Assembly: GCA_910577035.1 (NCBI GenBank)
Contig: CAJTKW010000077.1
Location: forward strand, 1-13,806
DNA: 13,806 nt
Source: an uncultured Acetatifactor sp.
GTDB taxonomy: Bacteria; Bacillota; Clostridia; Lachnospirales; Lachnospiraceae
Reading direction: 5' to 3'
Shown piece by piece: positions 7,879-13,806 of the stretch (position 1 is its first letter; every line of letters begins with the position of its first letter). Made by a program: the position numbers and the translations under genes. The notes under the pieces are model-generated. The model was given only the letters and a program-made list of their open reading frames with translations, was not told where the DNA came from and did not search any database.

Positions 7879-7919
7879 AAAAAAATGTTCAACGTGCAGC
7901 CCACTGCACATTGAACATT
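7879..7919 (-). terminator. Intrinsic terminator or attenuator: 16-bp stem, 4-nt loop, T7
   Basis: In the minus-strand transcript AATGTTCAA-U-GTGCAG pairs with CTGCAC-G-TTGAACATT around a TGGG loop, and the T-run continues for seven bases. The central U-G wobble keeps all 16 pairs in minus-strand RNA, whereas the plus-strand copy would have a C-A mismatch. No T-run lies on the plus side. The T7 is followed by G and A7 leading into the AAAGGAG site of the lipoprotein gene. It probably terminates the operon ending with the PHP gene, but it could instead attenuate transcription entering the importer operon. Confidence 0.75.
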
Positions 7920-7927
7920 ATAGCACA
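7917..7927 (-). promoter_or_regulatory. Probable extended -10 promoter for the importer operon
   Basis: The minus strand reads TGTGCTATAAT, a perfect -10 hexamer with the TG of an extended -10. The hexamer 17 bp upstream (GGTTCA) is a poor -35, which is tolerated when the -10 is extended. The expected start, near 7910, lies inside the terminator stem, leaving a leader of about 53 nt before the lipoprotein ATG. The last three bases of the hexamer are also the first bases of the stem. Confidence 0.55.
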
Positions 7928-7979
7928 GGATATACCGAATGAACCTTAAGAATTTATGAATTACTGTATAAGAGTCGTT

Positions 7980-7993
7980 AATATTGCAATATT
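7980..7993. promoter_or_regulatory. 14-bp perfect palindrome, possible operator
   Basis: AATATTGCAATATT lies between the PHP stop and the importer promoter, in the AT-rich part of the 147-bp intergenic region (7857-8003). It is an exact inverted repeat and could be an operator, but in AT-rich DNA such palindromes also occur by chance. It is not followed by a T-run in the minus direction. Confidence 0.3.
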
Positions 7994-8003
7994 TTTGTAA
8001 CAC

Positions 8004-8795
8004 TTACCGGATCCGGATATACATCCTCTTTAATTCCAGATGCCTTCTCCGGTAGCGCCACATGCTTCCCACATGGTTGTAGAGCCAGAAGGAATGCACC
8101 AGCACGCTGTTGAGACGGCCGATTTTCTGTTTGGTGGTATGCTGATAGTAGCTGCCGCCGCAGGTGCAGGCCTGTGTCCCCTTTTCCTTTACCAATGCGA
8201 TCAGGTCAGACTCCGTGGTGATTTCTCCCGCGAATTCCGTGGCACCCAGGCCGATACAGTCCAGCTTGTGGGCATCGCTGCCGCCAAAAGCCGGTTTCCC
8301 GTATTCTGCCGCAATCTCCTGTGCCCTGTCATTGCTCTCCTGCTCCTCACAGGCGTTAAAGCCCTCTATGAAATCAAACTGCTCTATGATTTCCGGCCTG
8401 TCCCGATGGTTCCGGGTATTAAAAATACTCATATATTTCACGCCGCAGGGATGGGCCGGCCCCAGAATGCCGCCGTGCTTATGGACGATTTTTATCAGGA
8501 ACTGCACAGGCAGCCCCCGCAGCTCCAATATGGGAAGCTTTACATCCTCCGGCATAATCACCAGAATATGCCCGGCATCTATGGTGTCGTATTCAATCCC
8601 CTTAAGCACCGTGAAATTCTGATTTCTCTGGCAGACGGGATTTCGCCGCCAGGCCCGGTAGCCGTTATAGGAGTCATGGTCGGTAACCAGCATCCCGTCA
8701 TAGCCGTTTTCCATCAGTATGTCAATAAATTCCTCTACCGGCACCTTTCCGTCCGGAGAGCCCTCTTTCGTATGGCAGTGCATATCAAATTTCAT
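8004..8795 (-). CDS. PHP-domain metal-dependent phosphoesterase
   Basis: This 263-residue soluble protein has no signal peptide or membrane segment. Its metal-binding residues match the PHP (polymerase and histidinol phosphatase) superfamily: MHCH (His6, His8), TDHD (Asp39, His40), Glu68 in GIEYD, His76, His115 in PAHP, and GSDAH (Asp174, His176). The hydrolytic fold therefore looks intact. Related proteins cleave phosphoesters such as nucleoside 3',5'-bisphosphates, oligonucleotides or histidinol phosphate; the substrate here cannot be told. The C-terminal 60 residues are not typical of the core, and the last 18 (RYRRRHLELKRMYIRIR) are strongly basic, perhaps for nucleic acid or membrane contact. 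The AGGGAG ribosome site lies 8 nt before the ATG and overlaps the stop codon of the upstream permease (12-bp gap), so it is almost surely co-expressed with the ABC transporter. Confidence 0.92.
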   Translation of the reverse strand: MKFDMHCHTKEGSPDGKVPVEEFIDILMENGYDGMLVTDHDSYNGYRAWRRNPVCQRNQNFTVLKGIEYDTIDAGHILVIMPEDVKLPILELRGLPVQFLIKIVHKHGGILGPAHPCGVKYMSIFNTRNHRDRPEIIEQFDFIEGFNACEEQESNDRAQEIAAEYGKPAFGGSDAHKLDCIGLGATEFAGEITTESDLIALVKEKGTQACTCGGSYYQHTTKQKIGRLNSVLVHSFWLYNHVGSMWRYRRRHLELKRMYIRIR

Positions 8796-8807
8796 TTTCT
8801 TTTCTCC

Positions 8808-11800
8808 CTAGTCCACGCTCTTTAAGGATTCCGTCATGCTGATGTCCTCCAGCCTGCGTCCCATAAATTTATCTACCAGCCAGGCAAAAGCAAAAGTCAG
8901 CAGGGCACTGTATAAAAAACTCACCCCTTTGACCCTTACGTCAAAGGCAATCATATCCACCTGGATCTTGCTCATGACAAAGGCGTGGAGAAAATGCCCC
9001 AGTCCAAGTCCCAGCAAAGCCCCCATTGCCGTCAGCAGGATATTTTCACGAAATACATAGCTGGCGGTCTCCTTTTTATAGAAGCCCAGCACCTTCACCG
9101 TGGCAATCTCCCTGACCCGTTCCGTGATATTGATGTTCGTCAGATTATACAGGACAATAAACGCCAGCCCCCCTGCGCAGAGGATCACCACCAGTACGAT
9201 CACGTCCAGGCTTTTCATCATTGTGCTGATACGCTCCATGGTGTCGGCATTCACCGTGACATTTACCGTATCCTCCAGTTTCATCAAAGCGGCGGATACC
9301 TTATGAGGATCGGCATCCCCGGCCAGATTGCCATAGACCATCCGTAAGTCAGGCTCCCTGCCAAAGGCCTTTTCCCAAGTCTCCGAAGAGATGTAGACAT
9401 AATTGTAAATAAAGTTTTCCATGATCCCTGTGACCGTGGCCGACAGCGTATTCATGTCCCCATCTCTCAAGTATACCACATCTCCCGCCTGAATGCCATA
9501 CTGTTTTGCCAGTTTATGAGTGACGACGCACTCTCCCGGTCCGGGATAGGGAATCTCCCTGCCGGCTTCCGTGTGCATATTCACATATTCCCCCATCCGC
9601 TCCGGATCTCCCGCCACCAGATAAATAGATTTTACCCCTTTCTCCGTAACTATATCCATATTTGTCTCCATAACACGGAGATAATCTTCCAGTCCCAGCT
9701 CAGCCATCTCGTCCAGCCGGCTGTCTGTCCGGGGATCCGGGTCCGGCTTCAGGCTGATTCCCAGATCATAGACCTGTATCTCATGAAACTGATGCTTCGC
9801 CACCTCCGCGATAGAGTCCTCGATGCCGAAGCCCGTGACCAGAAGGGCCGTACAGCCGCTGATCCCCAGCACCATCATAATGAGCCGCTTCTTATAGCGA
9901 AAAATATTCCGCACCGAAACCTTTTTTAAGAAGCTCAGGTGCCGCCACAGGAGGGGAATCCTTTCCAGGAATACCCGCTTCCCGGCCTTGGGGGCCTTGG
10001 GCCGCATAAGCTGTGCCGCCACCTGGGACAGCTCCACCCTGCAGGAAAGCCAGGTAGTACCCACGGAGCACAGCAGTGATACCGCCATGGAAATCACCGC
10101 CAGCTTCCAGTCAAACAGATAGCCCACGGGCGCCGCACTGTACATCAGGCTGTAGCCGAACCAGACCACCTTGGGAAATCCCCAGGTCCCCAGCAGGAAG
10201 CCGCTCACACAGCCCAAGACTGCTGCCAGCCCGGAATAAATCACATACTTGGACATAATGGCACCGTTCCCATACCCCAGGGCCTTGAGGACGCCGATCT
10301 GGGTCCTCTGCTCCTCCACCATACGGTTCATGGTCGTAATACAGACCATGGCGGCAACCAGAAAGAAAAAGACCGGAAAGATGTCGGCAATGCCGTCAAC
10401 AATGTTGGAATCGCTTTCCAGACACACGTACCCCACATTGGTGTCCCGTCCCAGCACATAGGTATCCGGCGGCTTAAGCTCCGCCAGCTCCCGGCCGGCA
10501 TCCGCCAGCTCAAGCTCCGCGTCGCTTATCTTTTCCTCAAACTCCTGCCTGGCATCCTCGTACTCCCTCTCGCCGTCCTCAAATTCCCGCCTGGCATCCG
10601 CCAGCTCCGTCTCTTTGGCCGCCAGCGTCTCTTTGGCATCCGCCAGCTCCTGTCTGGCTTCTTCCAGCTGCACTTCGCCATCCGCCGCGGCCTCCCTTGC
10701 TTCCTTTATGGCTTTCTTTCCGTCCTCAATCTCCTGCTTTGCCGCCGCAAGCTGCTTCTCTCCTTCCTCCAGCTCCTTCTTTCCGTCCCGCAGCTGCTTA
10801 TCGGAGGCATCCAGCTGCACCCGGGCCTCGGTAAGGCTCTGAAAGCCCGCATCGATCTGCTGCCTGTAGGTAAGGATCTGGGCCAGGGCCTCGCCGTAAT
10901 CCTCCTCACTCATTAATCCCAGTTTATGAGACAACTCCAGCTTTGATGCCTGACTTTCCAACGTTGCTTTTTGCAGCTCCAGCTGTGCCACGGCTGATGT
11001 CAGCTCCAGCCTGCCCATATCCAATGCCGCCTGTCCTGCCTTGATCTCCTCCCGGCTCTCTTCCAGCTTCTGCTGTCCTGCGGCAAGCTCCGCTTCTCCT
11101 TCCGCAAGCTCCTTTTCCTTTCGGTCCAGCGTCTTCTTTCCGTCCGCAAGCTCCTTCTCCTTCCGGTTCAGAGTCTCTTCCCCGTCCGCAAGCTCCTGTC
11201 TGGCATCCTCAAAGGCCTGCTCGCCTTCGGCAAGCTTTTGCCGGGCATCCTCCAGCTCCAGCCGGGCGTCCTCCAGCTCCCGTTCCCCGTCCCCACGCTT
11301 TTGGGCAAGCTCCCGCTCCCCGTCCGCAAGCTCCTCTTCTGCCCTGGCCAGGACGGATCGATACCGTTTCTCTCCCTGTTCTTCGGCAAGAGCCTCCCAG
11401 AAGGCCTCTTTCCCGTCGATATAACTCCGGTAGCCGTCTCCGTAAAGGTCGTAGTCCTGGTCAAAACGGACGTAAATCTCCGTATAGTAATCCAGGGAAA
11501 ATCCCTCCGGAAGCAGGTAGAAAAAACCGCTCAGCCGGCCTGTGCCAAGGGAAGTGCTTCCCCGCTCATACTGAATATACAGGGGGGACTGCACGGTTCC
11601 CACCACGGTATACTCCCTGTGGCTGAAACTTTCCAGGGTATCCTCCCCATTATCCTCCGCCAGACGGATGACGGTTCCGATTGCAGACTCATCAAAGAAA
11701 TTGCTGTCCACCACGCATTGGTCACTGGCTGCAGGCAGATGCCCATGCACCAGCTCCACCGTGTTTAAAATCCCGGGGAGGCTGTAAGCCTTCAGCACCC

Positions 11801-12104
11801 CCTGGCCTCCGTTTTCCGTCTGATAGATCACGTCCATGGACACGGACCCTTCCGCTGCCACCACATCCTCCTGGTCTGCGAAGGCCTTCACATTCTCCTC
11901 CTCGAAGCCCAGGGTGGAAACCAGGCGCAGATCATAGAAGGAATGTCCGTCCAGATAATCCTTCACCGTGACCAGCATGGCGTCCCTCGTTACCTTCAGT
12001 CCCGCGAAAAAGCCCACTCCCAGGGCAATAATGGCGAAAATGGCCATAAAACGGCCCAGGCTGGATTTAATTTCCCGAAATGTACTCTTCCTGATTTCCC
12101 TCAT
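8808..12104 (-). CDS. FtsX/MacB-type ABC permease with giant extracellular coiled coil
   Basis: The protein has 1098 residues. A first membrane helix (about 18-36) is followed by a MacB-core-like extracellular domain (about 40-245; SNFFDESAIGTVIRL, YTVVGTVQSPL). Next comes a charged heptad-type region of about 295 residues (251-545) rich in ELADGE, LEDAR and KKELEEGE blocks. The first FtsX membrane block lies at about 571-690 (RTQIGVLKALGYGNG at about 600-614). A second half repeats this plan: helix about 742-760, core domain about 765-955, and FtsX block about 968-1088 (REIATVKVLGFYKKE). The result is a full-length duplicated permease. Such proteins use ATP for mechanical work on envelope substrates or lipoproteins rather than classic transport; the substrate is unknown. 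The ATPase gene ends 6 bp upstream, and the weak ribosome site at the ATG suggests coupled translation. Its coil makes it much longer than a typical MacB-like permease. Confidence 0.95.
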   Translation of the reverse strand: MREIRKSTFREIKSSLGRFMAIFAIIALGVGFFAGLKVTRDAMLVTVKDYLDGHSFYDLRLVSTLGFEEENVKAFADQEDVVAAEGSVSMDVIYQTENGGQGVLKAYSLPGILNTVELVHGHLPAASDQCVVDSNFFDESAIGTVIRLAEDNGEDTLESFSHREYTVVGTVQSPLYIQYERGSTSLGTGRLSGFFYLLPEGFSLDYYTEIYVRFDQDYDLYGDGYRSYIDGKEAFWEALAEEQGEKRYRSVLARAEEELADGERELAQKRGDGERELEDARLELEDARQKLAEGEQAFEDARQELADGEETLNRKEKELADGKKTLDRKEKELAEGEAELAAGQQKLEESREEIKAGQAALDMGRLELTSAVAQLELQKATLESQASKLELSHKLGLMSEEDYGEALAQILTYRQQIDAGFQSLTEARVQLDASDKQLRDGKKELEEGEKQLAAAKQEIEDGKKAIKEAREAAADGEVQLEEARQELADAKETLAAKETELADARREFEDGEREYEDARQEFEEKISDAELELADAGRELAELKPPDTYVLGRDTNVGYVCLESDSNIVDGIADIFPVFFFLVAAMVCITTMNRMVEEQRTQIGVLKALGYGNGAIMSKYVIYSGLAAVLGCVSGFLLGTWGFPKVVWFGYSLMYSAAPVGYLFDWKLAVISMAVSLLCSVGTTWLSCRVELSQVAAQLMRPKAPKAGKRVFLERIPLLWRHLSFLKKVSVRNIFRYKKRLIMMVLGISGCTALLVTGFGIEDSIAEVAKHQFHEIQVYDLGISLKPDPDPRTDSRLDEMAELGLEDYLRVMETNMDIVTEKGVKSIYLVAGDPERMGEYVNMHTEAGREIPYPGPGECVVTHKLAKQYGIQAGDVVYLRDGDMNTLSATVTGIMENFIYNYVYISSETWEKAFGREPDLRMVYGNLAGDADPHKVSAALMKLEDTVNVTVNADTMERISTMMKSLDVIVLVVILCAGGLAFIVLYNLTNINITERVREIATVKVLGFYKKETASYVFRENILLTAMGALLGLGLGHFLHAFVMSKIQVDMIAFDVRVKGVSFLYSALLTFAFAWLVDKFMGRRLEDISMTESLKSVD
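11101..11268 (-). repeat. 42-bp tandem repeat inside the coiled-coil region
   Basis: Units start at 11101, 11143, 11185 and 11227, each beginning TCCGCAAGCT or TCGGCAAGCT on the plus strand. The first two are nearly identical and later ones decay. Each unit encodes 14 residues, exactly two heptads, of the ELADGKKTLDRKEK type. Weaker copies with the same period lie on both sides, so the coil seems to have grown by duplication of this unit. Confidence 0.75.
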
Positions 12105-12110
12105 ATGCCG

Positions 12111-12815
12111 CTACCATTCTATATTTTCCACATCCACTATGTTTTCATTCTTCACCATGCTCACCACCGTACCGCTTTTCACCGTGATGATCCTGTCCGC
12201 CATGGCGGTAAGCGCCTGGTTATGGGTAATTACGATCACCGTCTTCCCCATGTCCCGGCAGGTACCCTGCAGCAGCTTCAGCACTGCCTTTCCCGTATTA
12301 TAGTCCAGCGCCCCCGTGGGCTCGTCACAAAGCAGCAGCTTGGGGTTCTTCGCCAGCGCCCTGGCTATGGCCACCCGCTGCTGCTCCCCTCCCGAAAGCT
12401 GTGCCGGGAAATTCTTCATGCGTTCCCCCAGCCCCACCTGCTCCAGCACCTCCGCCGCATCCAGGGGTTCCTTGCAGATCTGCGCCGCCAGCTCCACATT
12501 TTCCAGCGCCGTCAGATTCTGCACCAGATTGTAGAACTGGAAGACAAACCCCACATCATAGCGCCTGTACCCGGTCAGCTGCCTGTTGTTAAAGGTGGAG
12601 ATTTCCTGCCCGTCCAGCCATACCTGCCCTTCCGTCAGTGTGTCCATTCCTCCCAGAATATTCAGGATGGTAGTCTTTCCCGCGCCGGAAGCTCCCACGA
12701 TCACACAGAATTCTCCCTTTTCAATCTCAAAATTCACGTCGTGGAGCGCGGTAATCTCCACTTCTCCCGACTGATATATTTTTTTCACGTTCTGAAAGCT
12801 GACAAAGCTGCCCAT
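12111..12815 (-). CDS. ABC transporter ATPase, MacB/LolD type
   Basis: I place the start at the ATG at 12815 (MGSFVSFQNV), which has GGGAGG 4 nt upstream. The frame is open to an ATG at 12857, but that start has no ribosome site and lies on the promoter. The 234-residue cytoplasmic protein has a full motif set: Walker A GASGAGKTT (41-49), Q-loop Gln93 (VFQFYNLV), signature LSGGEQQ (140-146), Walker B LLLCDE with catalytic Glu165, D-loop ALD (169-171), and switch His198. Length and motifs fit the lipoprotein-release/MacB/FtsE-like group, which pairs with FtsX-type permeases. Its partner starts 6 bp downstream. The last 15 residues (NENIVDVENIEW end) extend past the usual core. It powers the permease, and whether it also serves the HlyD/MacB-core module further left is open. 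Confidence 0.95.
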   Translation of the reverse strand: MGSFVSFQNVKKIYQSGEVEITALHDVNFEIEKGEFCVIVGASGAGKTTILNILGGMDTLTEGQVWLDGQEISTFNNRQLTGYRRYDVGFVFQFYNLVQNLTALENVELAAQICKEPLDAAEVLEQVGLGERMKNFPAQLSGGEQQRVAIARALAKNPKLLLCDEPTGALDYNTGKAVLKLLQGTCRDMGKTVIVITHNQALTAMADRIITVKSGTVVSMVKNENIVDVENIEW

Positions 12816-12847
12816 ATTTCCTCCCGGAGACTGCATTAATAGAAGTA

Positions 12848-12858
12848 AGTATAGCACA
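12848..12858 (-). promoter_or_regulatory. Probable extended -10 promoter of the ABC ATPase operon
   Basis: The minus strand reads TGTGCTATACT, an extended -10 whose first nine bases match those of the importer promoter at 7917-7927. No good -35 is seen 17 bp upstream. The predicted start near 12841 gives a leader of about 26 nt ending in GGGAGG before the ATG at 12815, which supports the call. Confidence 0.55.
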
Positions 12859-12863
12859 TTCCC

Positions 12864-12892
12864 TTGGCATCTTCTATTGTTTTTGGTATAAT
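12864..12892 (+). promoter_or_regulatory. Sigma-A-type promoter of the glycosyltransferase gene
   Basis: TTGGCA (12864-12869), a 17-bp spacer and TATAAT (12887-12892) give a near-consensus promoter with a single mismatch. Transcription should start near 12899, leaving a short leader with GGAGG 6 nt before the ATG at 12925. Its -35 sits back to back with the divergent ABC promoter, so polymerases could interfere. Confidence 0.75.
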
Positions 12893-12924
12893 TTAGAGGA
12901 TTTTAATCAATTTGGAGGCCGTTT

Positions 12925-13806
12925 ATGCTATACATACACCTTGCCGCACTCTTTGGACTGTCCCTGTTCGGAACCTGTTTCCTGTGCAGAAACCGGAAAG
13001 GAGATCCCGGCCCTGCCGCGCCCATCCTGCTCTTTGGCCTTGCCTTCGCCCTGCGCCTGGCCTGTGCGGGTTTTTCCCATGGCTTTGACAACGATACCGC
13101 CTGCTTTGCCGCCTGGGCGGACCGCATGTTCCGGGTGGGGCCGGCGCACTTTTATTCGGACACCGTTTTTACCGACTACCCCCCGGGATACATGTACCTG
13201 CTCTACCCCGTGGGCGCTCTCCGTGCCCTCCTCCGGATGGAATACGGCTCTGCCGGACACCTGCTCCTGCTGAAGCTTCCCGCCATCGCCTGCGACATGG
13301 CCTGCGGGCTGCTCCTGTACCGGGAATCCGGGCGGCGGGGCGGAAAAGTACAGTCGCTGTTTCTCACCGCCGTCTACCTGCTGAATCCCGCCATACTATT
13401 AAATTCCTCGGTCTGGGGGCAGGTGGATTCCGTTTACACCCTGCTCCTGGTCATCCTGTGCCTGAGCCTGATGAACGGACGTACTCTGCCCGCCTGTGTT
13501 TCTTTTTTCCTGGGCCTGTTAATCAAGCCCCAGATGCTGCTGTTTGCCCCGATTCTGTTTGTCGGGCTCCTGAACCGGGTGCTTGCGGACCCCGGCTCCG
13601 GCAGGCTGCTCCCCTTTTACCGCCGCCTGCTGCCGGTCCTGGGACAGGGCCTCCTCTCCCTGTCCGCCGCCCTGCTCCTGCTCCTTCCCTTCGGGCCGGC
13701 AAACGTCCTCCGCCAGTACCTCGACACCGTGGGCTCCTATCCCTATGCGGCCGTCAACGCCTGCAACTTCTGGGGCATGCTGGGCTTAAACTGGGCCAGC
13801 CAGGAC
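12925..13806 (+). CDS. GT-C-type membrane glycosyltransferase, N-terminal part
   Basis: The frame is open for 294 codons from the ATG at 12925 to the window edge, with GGAGG 6 nt upstream. The product is very hydrophobic, with several predicted membrane helices. The first extracytoplasmic loop carries acidic residues in GFDNDTACFAAWADR (Asp55, Asp57), as in GT-C enzymes that use lipid-linked sugars. Further motifs are DYPPGY (84-89), NSSVWGQVDS (160-169) and KPQ (201-203), which recur in bacterial polytopic glycosyltransferases of the GT87/PMT-like kind. It probably moves a sugar from a polyprenyl-phosphate donor onto a wall or surface glycan outside the membrane; donor and acceptor are unknown. 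It is the only plus-strand gene here, transcribed divergently from the ABC operon. Third positions are noticeably richer in G and C than in the neighbouring genes. The C-terminus lies beyond the window. Confidence 0.85.
   Translation, partial: MLYIHLAALFGLSLFGTCFLCRNRKGDPGPAAPILLFGLAFALRLACAGFSHGFDNDTACFAAWADRMFRVGPAHFYSDTVFTDYPPGYMYLLYPVGALRALLRMEYGSAGHLLLLKLPAIACDMACGLLLYRESGRRGGKVQSLFLTAVYLLNPAILLNSSVWGQVDSVYTLLLVILCLSLMNGRTLPACVSFFLGLLIKPQMLLFAPILFVGLLNRVLADPGSGRLLPFYRRLLPVLGQGLLSLSAALLLLLPFGPANVLRQYLDTVGSYPYAAVNACNFWGMLGLNWASQD

Noticed and set aside
7857..8003. N-terminal extension of 49 codons on the solute-binding lipoprotein frame
   Set aside because: It would bury the lipoprotein signal peptide, crosses the terminator stem and promoter, and lacks the strong ribosome site found at 7856.
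10470..11354. CRISPR or non-coding repeat array
   Set aside because: The repetition is codon-phased coiled-coil coding sequence with no separate spacers.
11943..12839. 298-codon plus-strand open frame
   Set aside because: Opposite the ATPase and permease genes, whose Walker and signature motifs are intact on the minus strand.
12816..12857. 14-codon longer start for the ABC ATPase
   Set aside because: No ribosome site, overlaps the promoter, and GGGAGG sits just before the inner ATG at 12815.
12903..13260. Minus-strand open frames opposite the glycosyltransferase start
   Set aside because: No ribosome site or domain; the plus gene has a promoter, ribosome site and GT-C motifs.

Overview
The window looks like part of a chromosome of a Gram-positive anaerobe, most likely a Lachnospiraceae/Clostridiales relative. 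This is an inference from strong AGGAGG-type ribosome binding sites, sigma-A-like promoters, lipoprotein signal peptides with lipoboxes, a CUT1-type sugar importer with no ATPase of its own, and MacB/HlyD-like genes with no outer-membrane partner. No rRNA, tRNA, CRISPR array, insertion sequence or phage gene was seen. Nearly all the DNA is coding. Eight complete genes and one partial gene run on the minus strand, and one partial gene runs on the plus strand at the right end.

Layout, in the direction of minus-strand transcription (right to left). From a divergent promoter region at about 12816-12924, one operon reads left: a MacB/LolD-type ABC ATPase (12111-12815), a very large FtsX/MacB permease with a roughly 295-residue extracellular coiled coil (8808-12104), and a PHP-domain phosphoesterase (8004-8795). 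The spacings are 6 and 12 bp. A 16-bp stem-loop with a T-run (7879-7919) follows. Its outer arm overlaps a TGTGCTATAAT extended -10 element that probably starts the next operon.

The second operon encodes a beta-propeller/solute-binding lipoprotein fusion (5595-7856), then MalF-like (4590-5576) and MalG-like (3628-4593) permeases. After an 80-bp gap, on the same strand, come an HlyD/MacA-like adaptor (1832-3547), an unusual two-TM protein carrying a lone MacB periplasmic-core-like domain and a Lys/Arg-rich cytoplasmic tail (589-1800), and a second lipoprotein that runs off the left edge (1-525). Neither the sugar importer nor the HlyD/MacB-core module has its own ATPase in the window.

The plus-strand gene at the right end (12925 to the edge) is the start of a GT-C-type polytopic glycosyltransferase. 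It has a near-consensus TTGGCA-17-TATAAT promoter back to back with that of the ABC operon. Taken together this looks like a cell-envelope and transport neighbourhood. The most unusual part is a sugar-importer operon continuing into an adaptor plus an orphan MacB-core protein. Its function cannot be read from the sequence alone.
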